In this document: one piece after another, positions 9,755 through 19,885 of the stretch
Layout of the letters: every line of letters starts with the position of its first letter
Numbering within the stretch: the stretch's first letter is position 1
Origin: Durusdinium trenchii
Taxonomy: Eukaryota; Sar; Dinophyceae; Suessiales; Symbiodiniaceae
DNA: 64,000 nt
Direction: 5' to 3'
Assembly (NCBI GenBank): GCA_963970005.1
Contig: CAXAMN010004036.1
Location: forward strand, 71,847-135,846
Position numbers and translations under genes: made by a program
Notes under the pieces: generated by a model
Database searches by the model: none
What the model saw: the letters and a program-made list of their open reading frames with translations, nothing else
What the model was told of the DNA's origin: nothing

Positions 9755-10260
9755 TCCAAGTGATGAAACCGGGAAACAAATACCATCCGAATCCCTGTTG
9801 TTGCTCATCTCCCCCGGTCGTTTTGCTTGCTTCGGAATCAGCTTCAAGCACGGCCCAAATTGGTGGGCCGTCTCTCCTGGGACCGCCTCCAGCAAACGCA
9901 CGCTTCCCGGCCGCCGCGGCCATGGCGCACCCTCCGTCGATCGTGTGGCGCAGGCTCCGCTCGGTCGGTGCTGTCCGGTCAGGCCACGGTGTCGCTGTGT
10001 CGGCGGTTTCGGTTGATGGTCGGTCGCTTTCTGCGGCGTTTGGGCGTCCAAAACTGCTACACAGCTTCGGTGGTGCGCAGGCAGAACGACGGCATACGCG
10101 GCGACGCCCACGGCGGTGTGAGATGCGATGGCCGTCTCGCCATCTGTTTCACCAACCGACCAGTGAAGACCTCCCAAGTTCGGTCATTTTTCCCCTCGTC
10201 CGCGATCGTTTTTGGGTGCACCAGCCCACGGGCAGCGAACACTGTGCCTCGAGGTGCACT
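9755..10260 (-). CDS. GC-rich coding region, frame ambiguous
   Basis: The best piece is the upstream end: VFAARGLVHPKTIADEGKND and EVFTGRLVKQMARRPSH, stopping at TAG near 10057. A second frame reads GETDGETAIASHTAVGVAAY; a third, lower down, starts at an ATG and reads MAAAAGKRAFAGGGPRRDG. Several exons with different phases probably lie here. Confidence 0.4.
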
Positions 10261-10525
10261 TCACACGATCATTCGGAACTCTATGAACTCATTGGCGAAG
10301 TTCTGTCGACTGACAAATTATATATATAGAGAATGCGAACAGCTTTTTCGCAGGGGCACATGAAAGCGGAGAAAAACGGAACGGAAACATCATGGTACCA
10401 GACCACGAAATCAATCCCGCAGCTTTCTTGTGAAGAACCAAACCACGGCTTGACCGCTTGAGCCGAGCCCAGTGGAGCTGCTGACCCTGCCCCTGCGTAC
10501 CGGCCACTCTACGATAGAAAACGCA

Positions 10526-11534
10526 TCACAGGGAGGCTTTGTAGGCTTCCATCTTTTCCTGAGTGCTGGAGCTGACATGTCAGTTCAAGTACCAAACACA
10601 TCCAACACAGTCTTCTAAAGAATATAGAGATGTTCAAGCCTTCAAGCAGGCACAAGTGTTCCAAATGAAGACACGGATCGACATACTCAGCCTTCAGCTT
10701 AGCAGCCTTTGTCTCCTTGGTGGGTGCTGATGAACAGTTCGATGTTTATTGTTAACACCCTGTGGCTTTCTCGGAATCCATGTAGCTTGACTGTGAAAGT
10801 GCTCTCACATGCTCTCCACCGCAAAGTAGAAAACGGATTCACTCCACTGAATACACAGGCACGATCACAGTGCGGCTAAGACTCATATGGCTTCTTCTTA
10901 GCAGCTGCCAGCTTGTTCCACTGTGCACCTCCCTCTTTCAAGACCTCTGTAACTTTGTGGTCTTTGGGCAAAGACTTGACGATCTTCGCACGGTTGTCTG
11001 CCATAAACAACAGGAAGCCAGACAAGGGTCTCTTTGGCATGTTAGGATCTCGTGCAGCCTTCTTGGAAACGCGCTTTTGTTTCCTTTGTACAACGCCCCC
11101 TGCTGCTTTGAAGGCCGCCATTTCCTTGTCAAAGACAGCCTTGGCTTTGGCGTATGCCATTTGATACGGCTTCTTCTTGGCAGCTGAGAGTGCATTCCAC
11201 TGTTTGCCGGCTTCCTTGGCAACGTCTGCCACGGAGTTCGTGCCTACCTTCTTCACAATGGTTGCCCGGTTGTCGTTCAACCAACCTTGGACTTGAAGAG
11301 CGTGCAATCTTGGCATCGTGGCTCGTATCATGGCAGAATGCATGAGGCATACACAGAACGTCAGCCAAGCAACCCATGTAGGCAGTACCCGGTCTTTTTG
11401 GAGGTACCAAGTCTCCACTATCACCTGAAGGATGAAGTGGTCAAAAGAGGGATCCAAAAACACTTTGGGGACACTCAAGCATGCGTCTGTTGAGAGATAA
11501 ACCTTAGCTCCAAACTGCTCGTTTTCTTGGCCAT
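10526..11534 (-). CDS. two-HMG-box DNA-binding protein, copy 1
   Basis: Predicted to be a nuclear HMGB-like architectural protein that binds and bends DNA. Four exons join in frame to 173 residues: 11503-11534, 10885-11308, 10683-10715 and 10526-10558. The ATG sits in GCCACCATGG. Exon 1 encodes MAKKTSSLEL plus two bases and ends at a GT donor. Exon 2 carries a divergent first box (WLNDNRATIVKKVG to AKAVFDKEMAAFKAAGG), a basic linker (RKQKRVSKKAARD) and a good second box starting MPKRPLSGFLLFMADNRAKI. Exons 3 and 4 complete its last helix (ETKAAKLKAEY, EKMEAYKASL, stop TGA). Intron 2 has GAG at both edges, so the cut is GA-AG or an equivalent; intron 3 is GT-AG. A possible trans-splice acceptor, CTTGCAG, lies about 30 bases upstream of the ATG. 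Confidence 0.85.
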
Positions 11535-11788
11535 GGTGGCCACACGACTCTCCACTGGCATGGTCTGCAAGAAGCACTGCATGGAGCAACCCATGAAGAG
11601 AATCAAGAGCCTTGTGGCAAGATGTGGCAAGGCAAAGGCTACTCTACATGAGACTCTTGTCAACATTTGGATTGACTTGTTGTTAAGAAGATTGCAGGGA
11701 ATTTGCCGAGCAACAGTGAACGGATGGGAGCCATTCTGCCCATTGCTATCTCCAATCACACGTGAGCCACTGGGAATAGCGAATGACC

Positions 11789-11796
11789 CTTGAGCC
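11789..11796 (-). other. GGCTCAAG word at the edge of duplication unit 1
   Basis: Sense-strand GGCTCAAG matches the last eight bases of the dinoflagellate spliced leader and sits exactly where homology with unit 2 ends. Short enough to be chance on its own. Confidence 0.3.
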
Positions 11797-12297
11797 GCTT
11801 CTGCGGAGGTCAAGACCTGCTGAGTGTGAGCAGTGCTTTGAGCCAGGCACCTGGTGGCAGGGATCTTCAACATCTGGCGCAAACCAGAAAAGGGACACGA
11901 TTCTTTAGGTTGGAGGCCAGTGCTTTCAGACACGATCCTCTCCTCTCCTTTCAGCGGGCGATTCTTTTTTCACACGAGAGACCAGGTGCCCCACACAGCG
12001 TGGAGAGACCACGCGGCTGTGTATCTGGTGGGAACGTCTCGGATGATCCTGTTTGTATCGTCTGTCAGCGACAAATTAGGGACATTGATGGCACAAGACA
12101 GAAAAGCTGGGGATAGCTGGGGCCCAGCTTTGAAGTATGTCTTGGCGACATTGAAGAAGTGGCATATTCTGCAGTGTTTGGAAACCACAATTCTTGATTC
12201 TATAGGACTTCAGGTAAAGTAGTTGCCAAAAGATGTTTTTGTGCTTTTACCAGGGTCACCCATACCCCTGCTCGCCACTCTATTACAATATAACGCA

Positions 12298-13324
12298 TCA
12301 TAGGGAGGCTTTGTAGGCTTCCATCTTTTCCTGAGTGCTGGAGCTGACATGTCAGTTCAAGTACCAAACACATCCAACACAATAGGAGAACGGGGTAGAT
12401 ACGAGTCTTCTAAAGAATAAAGAGATGCACAAGTGTTCCAAATGAAGACACGGATCGACATACTCAGCCTTCAGCTTAGCAGCCTTTGTCTCCTTGGTGG
12501 GTGCTGATAAAAAAATTTGATGTTTATTGAAGTTTATTGTTAACACCCTGTGGCTTTCTCGGAATCCATGTAGCTTGACTGTGAAAGTGCTCTCACATGC
12601 TCTCCACCGCAAAGTAGAAAACGAATTCACTCCACTGAATACACAGGCACGATCACAGTGCGGCTAAGACTCATATGGCTTCTTCTTAGCAGCTGTCAGC
12701 TTGTTCCACTGTGCACCTCCCTCTTTCATGACCTCCGTAGCTTTGTGGTCTTTGGGCAAAGACTTGACGATCTTCGCACGGTTGTCTGCCATAAACAAGA
12801 GGTAGCCAGACAAGGGTTTCTTTGGCATGTTAGGATCTCGTGCAGCCTTCTTGGAAACGCGCTTTTGTTTCCTTTGTACAACGCCCCCTGCTGCTTTGAA
12901 GGCCGCCATTTCCTTGTCAAAGACAGCCTTGGCTTTGGCGTATGCCATTTCATACGGCTTCTTCTTGGCAGCTGAGAGTGCCTTCCACTGTTTGCCGGCT
13001 TCCTTGGCAACATCTGTCACGGAGTTCGTGCCTACCTTCTTCACAATGCTTGCCCGGTTGTCCTTCAACCAACCTCGGACTTGAAGAGCGTGCAATCTTG
13101 GCATCTTGGCTCGTATCATGGCAGAATGCATGAGGCATACACAGAACGTCAGCCAAGCAACCCATGTAGGCAGTACCCGGTCTTTTTGGAGGTACCAAGT
13201 CTCCACTATCACCTGAAGGATGAAGTGGTCAGAAGAGGGATCCAAAAAAACACATTGGGGACACTCAAGCATGCGTCTGTTGAGAGATAAACCTTAGCTC
13301 CAAACTGCTCGTTTTCTTGGCCAT
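12298..13324 (-). CDS. two-HMG-box DNA-binding protein, copy 2
   Basis: Same four-exon structure as its neighbour: 13293-13324, 12673-13096, 12460-12492, 12298-12330, giving 173 residues. It differs from copy 1 at about 11 residues of exon 2, for example WLKDNRASIVKK in box A and PKKPLSGYLLF in box B; only about three exon-2 changes are silent. Key box-B residues (PK.PLS, aromatic pair, W in GAQWNKL) are intact in both, so both look functional. Tandem same-strand copies are the usual arrangement of highly expressed dinoflagellate genes. Confidence 0.85.
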
Positions 13325-13583
13325 GGTGGCCACGCGACTCTCCACTGGCATGGTCTGCAAGAAGCACTGCATGGAGCAACCCATGAAGAGAATCAAGAGC
13401 CTTGTGGCAAGATGTGGCAAGGCAAAGGCTACTCTACATGAGACTCTTGTCAACATTTGAATTGACTTGTTGCTAAGAAGATTGCAGGGAATTTGCCGAG
13501 CAACAGTGAACGGATGGGAGCCATTCTGCCCATTGCTATTCCAGCTCCAATCACACGTGAGCCACTGGGAATAGCGAATGACC

Positions 13584-13592
13584 CTTGAGCCA
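13584..13592 (-). other. TGGCTCAAG word, possible relic spliced leader
   Basis: Nine-base match to the 3' end of the dinoflagellate spliced leader, in sense orientation about 260 bases upstream of the copy-2 ATG and at the homology boundary of unit 2. Confidence 0.35.
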
Positions 13593-13681
13593 CTCCTGTG
13601 ATCGGTATCGGTCGTAGAATCTCTCCACGAGTCTCGGCGTGTCGATTTAGCACTGGAACTGTTCGCCGGAGCTCGTGGAGA

Positions 13682-13812
13682 GGATGTTCGGAGCGTCGAC
13701 ACGAACACCATCGTTAGCGAAACCCATTGCTCCGTTCCTAGCGATGCCCAGGAGGCCCCGTTCGTCGCGATGCCCGACATGCTCCGTTCGTAGCGTCCGA
13801 TCGTTCCTACCC
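13682..13812. repeat. 26 bp minisatellite, family F
   Basis: About four imperfect units of the form (G/C)TAGCGATGCCC...GCTCCGTTC. Related CGTTCGTAGCG/CTACGAACGG blocks occur at 7.31, 26.21, 34.2 and 61.57 kb. Confidence 0.7.
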
Positions 13813-14275
13813 ACACATCTTTGACTTGTCCAAGTTCAGTAGTTACTAGCTGCGATATCTGCAAGACGCCAGCCGACTCTTTTTATCCACAAGAAATAGA
13901 CGTCCGAGACTCCCCAGCAATCGTGTCTCCACCACTTCTCCAAGGATTTTGCCCAAAAGACTCCATGAACCATCATAAATCAAGCTTTTAATCCATCAGA
14001 AAAAGTACCTTGATCCCAAGCAATTACAAGACATATCAGAATCATTAAGTTAATCAAACTAGTATATATAAATCAATTATAGATGGAACAATATTGAACT
14101 CTCTCTACACATTCATCGGTCGGAAGACACGGATTGGGACGCCTCGCGGGGGTTCATTGGCTCACGGCGCCTTCGCGGCGCCGTTCCCATCACGACCTGA
14201 AGGACCGGTCGACAGAAGCAACATGCGTTCGATGTGCTTAAGCAACACTAAGTAACACACCCCTTTCCGCCCGCG

Positions 14276-14518
14276 GTGTTCCAGGCAACGCGCCGCGCGA
14301 ACAAACCGGATGGTGAACGGACGCGAAAGCACAGCGCAGCGGTGGCGCGAAAGCGTTCGGCGCTCGGCGCGTCCTCGGCGCGTCCGGAAGGCGCCTCACG
14401 GGGGACCACGGGTGCAAGGAACCCAAGGATCCACGGGAGTCGCGCGGAAGCCTTGGTGCATCGGCCGGTGATAGGTCTGGGGGGTGACCTGGTGAGGTCA
14501 AAGGATCTGCAGCCATGA
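14276..14518 (+). CDS. candidate terminal exon, basic protein
   Basis: Plus frame ATRRANKPDGERTRKHSAAV, then GAAAGCGTTCGG-type codons and NPRIHGSRAEALVHRPVIG, ending LVRSKDLQP and TGA at 14516-14518. Strong GC3. Very Arg/Ala-rich, so either a disordered tail or a nucleic-acid-binding segment. Confidence 0.45.
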   Translation: MFQATRRANKPDGERTRKHSAAVARKRSALGASSARPEGASRGTTGARNPRIHGSRAEALVHRPVIGLGGDLVRSKDLQP

Positions 14519-15030
14519 CATATAGCAAGTACAACAGATATATGTCCATTCCATATATGTAATATTATATAGGTTTCCTGAAGTCATCTGCAGTCTTCAT
14601 GAAACATAAGACGATTCAATGACTGTGTCACGACAAAAGGTTCACAGAATCCATGAACACGTCGGGAGATGAACGCTGAATGCACCGCGTTTCTCTTTCT
14701 GCTGGCATGTGCCTCACTGTGCCTTTGTACTTTGGTCGGGTAGCACACCTTGCATGCACTTCAAAGCAGTTATTACACTTCTTGAAAGCCCAAAAGTTAG
14801 TCTGGCTATCGTCCTATAGATGTCAAGGGTACTATGACAAACAAGATGAAGTCTACGGAGTCTTGCAAAGAACGGACTGCATGAAGGGTGGATCCTGTAG
14901 ACTGTCATCCTTGACCAGGCTGGCGCGACACGGAAGCTTACTCAAGAAAACAGCCTTCTGGTCATCTACACTACGTGCTCCCAAACCAAACCAAAAAGCA
15001 CCAGTTCTTCAAACTGTTTGAACAACATCC

Positions 15031-15504
15031 ATGAACTATGAACTGAATGACCCCAAAATGAGCCTTCCAAATGAGCCTCCCCACCACCCAGGACCGACCC
15101 ACCGGGATGGTTTGGAACCCCACTCGCTGCACCCGCGCGGCCGAGCGTTGGACTCGTCGCTGGAGGAGTCACCTGACACGTCCTCCGTCGATTCCTCGCC
15201 GCTCTCCATCATCTGCGACGGGTGGACGGTGTTCACGGCGGGTCAGTGGTTCTGCGGTGGGGCGCAGTTTTGGAGTGGTTCGGGATGGAGCAGTTCAAGC
15301 GGTTTTGGAGCCTTTTTTGAAGGGTTAAAACAACGGGCCTTGGAGCAGCATTGGGTGAAGATTGGACGTGTTTGGAGGATTTTGGAGGTCTCCAAGTCCG
15401 CGAAGGGCGCCTTTTTGGAGACCTTTTTCATTCACGCAGCGAACGCTCGCGCTCGAATCGAGGTTGCGCAGGACATGGCGAGATATCTATCTGAAAGAAC
15501 CTAA
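15031..15504 (+). CDS. 157-codon open frame, unknown protein
   Basis: Plus frame with ATG at 15031; contains ALDSSLEESPDTSSVDSSPL, IICDGWTVFTAGQWFCGG and, near the end, NARARIEVAQDMARYLSERT before TAA. The GC-rich first part is also open on the minus strand (MMESGEESTEDVSGDSSSDE), but the second half reads only on plus. Confidence 0.5.
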   Translation: MNYELNDPKMSLPNEPPHHPGPTHRDGLEPHSLHPRGRALDSSLEESPDTSSVDSSPLSIICDGWTVFTAGQWFCGGAQFWSGSGWSSSSGFGAFFEGLKQRALEQHWVKIGRVWRILEVSKSAKGAFLETFFIHAANARARIEVAQDMARYLSERT

Positions 15505-15550
15505 CCACTCGATGAGCATCTCGTTTTAATAATTCTCGATATGGCAACTC

Positions 15551-15820
15551 TTGGCTCTGCACTCTGTGAAAACACCTGCACTCTGCTCCATATCAAAAGA
15601 ACTGGCATCGATCTGCGTCGATGTCTTCAAATCCACACGTCACACGTCGCAACACGTCGTCGACCCGTTTTGGAATCCACCGGTCGACACCGGACGCGTC
15701 GACGTGTCCATCCCGCTCGGCCTGCTCCTTCTTCGACCGACAGCGACATCGGCGACGGCAGGGGCCGCAGCAGAAGACCTCGCTCAGCAACCTGCCGCCG
15801 CTGCCGCTGCCAATTTGTAG
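15551..15820 (+). CDS. candidate terminal exon, unknown protein
   Basis: Plus frame with SICVDVFKSTRHTSQHVVDP, PVDTGRVDVSIPLGLLLLRP and an Ala-rich end AAEDLAQQPAAAAAANL before TAG. Follows the 15031-15504 frame on the same strand and may belong to the same gene. The minus frame (HVDASGVDRWIPKRVDDVL) is a competitor. Confidence 0.45.
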   Translation: MALHSVKTPALCSISKELASICVDVFKSTRHTSQHVVDPFWNPPVDTGRVDVSIPLGLLLLRPTATSATAGAAAEDLAQQPAAAAAANL

Positions 15821-17059
15821 CCGCAAAACCAACAAAAAATAGTCCCAGGGTACTTTTTAGGGTGTGTAAAGCTCCGGGTTTTAAATCGTTGGACTGTTAA
15901 TTTTGAGAGCAAAGCAAGCAAAGCACAGAAACTTTTTTTGCTCCGGGCAGGTGCAATGCTGCAATGACGGATTGGCCAATCCCTCGCCGGCAAAACACAT
16001 GAAGAAACTCAGACGAACGGCCTTGGTGTTGGACCGCATCAAGCTATTTAAAGTCACTTTTTAAATCATGTTTTTTGATGAAACCGTTTGTATAAAAGAT
16101 CACGAAAGGTAGCTTGAGCTACCTGAGTTCTCCTTGCTTTAGCAAAAATGTATTACAATCTGGGATTGTGCATTGAATTTGGTCCTGTAAGAAATGATTC
16201 TGTTCGTTGGGGGGGGGGGCCGCCCTGGATCAAATCCCCCCTGCGCCGGGTCACGCCATCATGGACTTCTACCAGGATTACTTGTGATTGCCTGCTACCT
16301 TTCGTTCACCCCCCTCCTCTCTCAAGTCTTTCCCCAGCAATCAACAGCCCAACGAACTGCAATGCCACGCGGTTTCTTTGACATCGGTCGAGCAACAAGA
16401 GAAAGACATAGAGCAGTGTGGGGACGTTCATGAAGAAGATACAACCTCAGCTGAACGGCGGACCCAACTCAACTGAGCTGGAACGCCTTCTGATTAGAAG
16501 ACAAGCTAAGCAAACCTGGCTTGTAGGTTACCACTTTCACCTTTCTTCTGCAAACCCACCGTCTGATATTATACCAGTATCGATCATATATATATATTAC
16601 TTATTAATTGTGATTCTTCTAGACATTCCATGACATTCCACAGCGCACTTCTGTATAAAAGAAAAATCGCTCGTGTCCTGCCGCTCGCTGCCGTGTCCCG
16701 ACACGGAAAACAACCATTTATTCCAAGAGGCGGAGACATCTCTCGATACAGCGGCAGCAGCATCTGGCTTGTCGAGCAATGCAGGAGCAGCAATCCCTTA
16801 GACGCTTAGTTCGGTCGCACATCGTCTCTTTTCTTTTTTGTTCTTGTTCTAGCCCTCGCCCTCGCACTATTCGTTTGCCATCTTATATATTATAGGGAAA
16901 CTTCCGTTGCGGCGAGCTTTTGGATCAAGACTTTCGGTCCCTCCCAGAACCTCCGTGTCAGTACGTGCCACATTGTATACCCCACTGAGTATAGTCATGC
17001 TTCACCACTAGCATGAAACATGTCACGTGTCACATGATGTCACATGAAAACTCACATGT

Positions 17060-17280
17060 CACATGAGATGAACCCAGTGAGTGCTGGACTTTGGAGATGC
17101 ACCGAGTGAGTGCAGCGCGACGGCGCTCGCGCCCGGCGGACCGGGGGGGGAGAACCGAGTGGCAACCGGTCACTGCGACGTCGGTTCTGCGAAGCAAGTG
17201 GCCGGTTCTCCTCGTAGCAGTCTTCTAAGATCACCGATTGGGACGTGCCTTTCGTAAAGACCTCCTGCAGAGCGAGCAAA
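17060..17280 (-). CDS. candidate exon, unknown protein
   Basis: Minus frame LQEVFTKGTSQSVILEDCYE followed by ENRPLASQNRRRSDRLPLG, protein-like. Sequence downstream in minus sense (17050 and below) turns to CACATG-rich repeats. Confidence 0.5.
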
Positions 17281-17282
17281 GA

Positions 17283-17534
17283 TCACGTTGATTCTTTCCT
17301 TTTAAAGAGCAATTGGTTGTTTTTCATATTGATCTTAGCTTGGAGGCCACTCGCTTTTAGCTTTTCGAGGCGGGCCATTCCTAGTACCAATTTTTTCCTT
17401 TTCGCTCGACCTTTCCGACGTTTTGGATCCAGGTATCTCAACCAACACGAGTCGCTGGGAGAACCCTCGGTCACGCGGTGGGTCACTGCCTTCGAGCCAA
17501 TGGCTAGTCTAAACGCACAGTGCAAAAGTCCCAA
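17283..17534 (-). CDS. possible exon or end of a basic protein
   Basis: Minus frame RYLDPKRRKGRAKRKKLVLG and LEKLKASGLQAKINMKNNQ, lysine-rich, ending at TGA. Another minus frame (LVEIPGSKTSERSSEKEKIG) is also open, so the frame is uncertain. Confidence 0.3.
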   Translation of the reverse strand: MGLLHCAFRLAIGSKAVTHRVTEGSPSDSCWLRYLDPKRRKGRAKRKKLVLGMARLEKLKASGLQAKINMKNNQLLFKRKEST

Positions 17535-17690
17535 TTCCTGCCTGCCATACCGAATGAGTCACACGGAAGGGTTCAAGGGAGGCCAATTCAGCCCTTTCTG
17601 ATCCTTCCTTGTCTGGAAAATGACCTGCAAGCCTATCCGGTCAGGCGTCCACTTAGCCGCCTTCACCTCATTCCTTCTCAGCACTCCGCA

Positions 17691-17850
17691 TCACTCCGCT
17701 CTCCGCGCCTGCGCGTTGCGGAGCACGCCATCAGGATCGTGCATGGCCACATGGGCGATCTGCGCGGAGACCTCACGACGCGGGTCATCTAATGCGTCCA
17801 GTCGGCGCAAAGGGATGAAACGAGGCAGCGCAGGGGCCGCTAATGCCAGC
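17691..17850 (-). CDS. terminal exon, unknown protein
   Basis: Minus frame without an ATG: LALAAPALPRFIPLRRLDAL, DDPRREVSAQIAHVAMHDPD and GVLRNAQARRAE, then TGA at 17691-17693. Strong GC3 and a helical pattern that resembles HEAT/PBS-type repeat ends (DPD-GVLRNA-QA); that resemblance is only suggestive. An ATTAG upstream could be the acceptor. Confidence 0.6.
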
Positions 17851-17888
17851 AGTCATGGTGAAAGAGACACCCAAACAACCGGATGGTA

Positions 17889-17930
17889 TAGCAAGAAGCT
17901 ACTAGGATGGAGGTGATCGCTATTAGCAAG
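17889..17930. repeat. family E repeat (TTGGAGG/GCTATTAG)
   Basis: GCAAGAAGCTACTAGGATGG followed by AGGTGATCGCTATTAGCAAG, a compact copy of the repeat seen best at 50.96 and 57.49 kb. Confidence 0.55.
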
Positions 17931-18189
17931 ACCCAAAAGATTTTGTGTGATCCATGGGTGATCCAAACAAACACCTGTCCAACTACTGAGGTGCCACCGG
18001 AAGGACCTGAGACGGAGCTGTTTTCGTTCTATCGACTTGACCTGGAGAACTTGAAGCTATGAATCTATCCTCCCAGATCCATCTATTGGCCTCTTCCATT
18101 GTATGTCCTGAAAACCCACATGGATGAGGTCAGATTCGCAAGTTCACCTCATGAGGCCGCCGGTGACCGAACGCCGCACCGCGGTGCTT

Positions 18190-18315
18190 CAGCCCGACCC
18201 GCAGCGCCGCGCCACGCGCCGCGCCGCGGGTCGCACCTGTTTGGCTCGGAGTGTCCAGTTGTCCTGGCCGCGTTCGAGGCGTTCCTCGGTGACCGTGCCT
18301 TCTGGATCACCTGAC
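18190..18315 (-). CDS. candidate exon, strand uncertain
   Basis: Minus frame DPEGTVTEERLERGQDNWTL then RAKQVRPAARRVARRCGSG and TGA; a GTGCGA after the codon for Q may be a donor. The plus frame LFGSECPVVLAAFEAFLGDR is almost as good. Confidence 0.4.
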
Positions 18316-18879
18316 GAACCGTGCTTAAAGGCCACGAGATGTGCACTCCGAGGAGTGAGCTTCTCCAAAATCAGTGGAGATGGTTGAAAAGACCTGTTTT
18401 CAGATGCTTTCAGGTCTTTTGTGTTGGTCATCTTTCGTCCCAACCCCCTGCTCTTCAATCTCCTCCTCAGAGGTGTCCAAGGCGATGTGAAGCAACTTCA
18501 CCAAACCTCTTTGGTGCGGCTTTTGGGTCCCACCATGCAACCGAAGATGCATTGTCCAATCACCAGCCTGTGGGTGGTGGATATGTCATGATATGTCTAT
18601 GGTTCCAAAAACAGCTGAAAGAGAGAGTCAAAGCTGGATGATTGATCTGTTAGGCCTGTCAATGTGAGATGATTTGAGTCTCAACATGTGTCAAACCAAC
18701 AGATGCATGCTTCATGAGATAAGCAAACCGCACGTGCTTTCCTTGGAAACCTCACGGCTTTTACAAGTTCCAACTTCTCCAAGCTAAGCTTCTTACCAAG
18801 GCTTGTTTCACAACAAATCCATGTCACCTGTGGGTGAAAAGCAGGACCTTTCCGTTGACCCGTCCCGATGTTGCCGGGA

Positions 18880-19060
18880 CTGGGGCCGGACCGGGCCAAG
18901 GAGCGTGTGGAGTCGTTCGAATGGTCCCAGTTCAAAAGCCGATCGACCTGGCGCGGCGTCGGCGTCGGCGTCGGCGCGGTGGGTGTCCACGCGGGGGGAC
19001 AACGGGCGGTGGGTTGGTTGGCTGAAACGCTGCGCCGGGCCGGCCGTTCCACCGGATTCT
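18880..19060. CDS. GC-rich island open on both strands
   Basis: Minus reads SPRVDTHRADADADAAPGRS and FELGPFERLHTLLGPVRPQ; plus reads AKERVESFEWSQFKSRSTW. It lies just downstream (minus sense) of the glycosyltransferase exons, so it could hold that gene's C-terminal exon. A 20 bp unit, CCGTTCCACCGGATTC, is doubled at about 19.05 kb. Confidence 0.35.
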
Positions 19061-19104
19061 ATAGCCGTTCCACCGGATTCGATATGGAAATGGTCTTGAC
19101 CCAC

Positions 19105-19885
19105 AGAGCCGGAGCTTGGGCGAAGCCTCTGAGACGCTTCGCGCCTTCACCGGTTTCGAGCCGCAGCCCAGCTCCGCCACACGCGCAGCCCACCATCTTT
19201 GATCCAGCAGCCTGGGCTGCCGGCTGGTCCTTCTTTCTACGTGGTTGCCCTCTGGACAACCAGGCACTGATTTTAGACCATTTGATATGGAGTCTATCAT
19301 TAGAATCGATCAAGATGATCAAGTAAGTCTATAGCATTTCTGGATCTGGTATGAGCCGGTGACTTCGCCCAAACGACAACCACCCTGAACCACTGCTTTT
19401 CCCGCTTCTTCTGTCAGACATCCCCTTTGGATGGAACAAAACGCGGCAACGAAACGCATCCCAAGAGGCAGGATGCCACTGGTGATGATGGGCACTCCAG
19501 CGCGGAGGGCTTCAGAGGTCACTCCCAATCCACCCTGGAGAGGACGAAGGAGGCTGGTTGTGAATCCTTTCGTTCGGCTGTTCGGACGGGACTGGGGTGA
19601 AGCCGTGAAGGAGGCTCGGTTCGTGCGATCATCATGTGGCACCTTGCGAGAAAAAACAACAACCATGACTCATGACATGAGAGAGAGTTCTCGAATTTCC
19701 AGTAGACCCAAGATGGATACAGCATTTGGACGTCCGACTCAGAAGACCTTCACTCACCCAGCCACCACACGCACCCGCGCCAGCGCCGCACAAGACCGCA
19801 CCCGCGCCTGTCCGATGAGCGCATCCAACTTTGGGAAGAGCGCCGCAAAGGAGGCTCCGCTGTTCCGCACCATCAGCCGACCTTC
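19105..19885 (-). CDS. three C-terminal exons of the UGT80-type gene
   Basis: Exon 19808-19885 (26 codons, EGRLMVRNSGASFAALF to DALIGQ) ends at a GC donor. Exon 19470-19534 starts after CTCTCCAG in phase 0, reads GGLGVTSEALRAGVPIITSG plus I and two bases, and also ends at a GC donor. Exon 19105-19211 starts after GCCCAG with the G that completes Leu, reads LLLDQRWWAARVAELGCGSK and PVKARSVSEASPKLR, and ends at GT. Every junction keeps frame. This is the family's UDP-sugar-binding C-terminal region. Confidence 0.7.

Larger units (their letters stand above)
10512..13592. repeat. tandem gene duplication, two units of about 1.3 kb
   Basis: Unit 1 spans about 10512-11796 and unit 2 about 12282-13592, same orientation, offset close to 1.79 kb. 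Exons, introns and about 250 bp of 5' leader are all conserved. Homology ends abruptly at the 5' side at a (T)GGCTCAAG word in both units. Confidence 0.85.

Noticed and set aside
8795..10177. A 460-codon minus frame
   Set aside because: Codon quality changes along it, it reads through a family B element, and better exons in other frames overlap it (RPVRYPDGSVALLRRIG, VFAARGLVHPKTIAD). Only parts may be coding.
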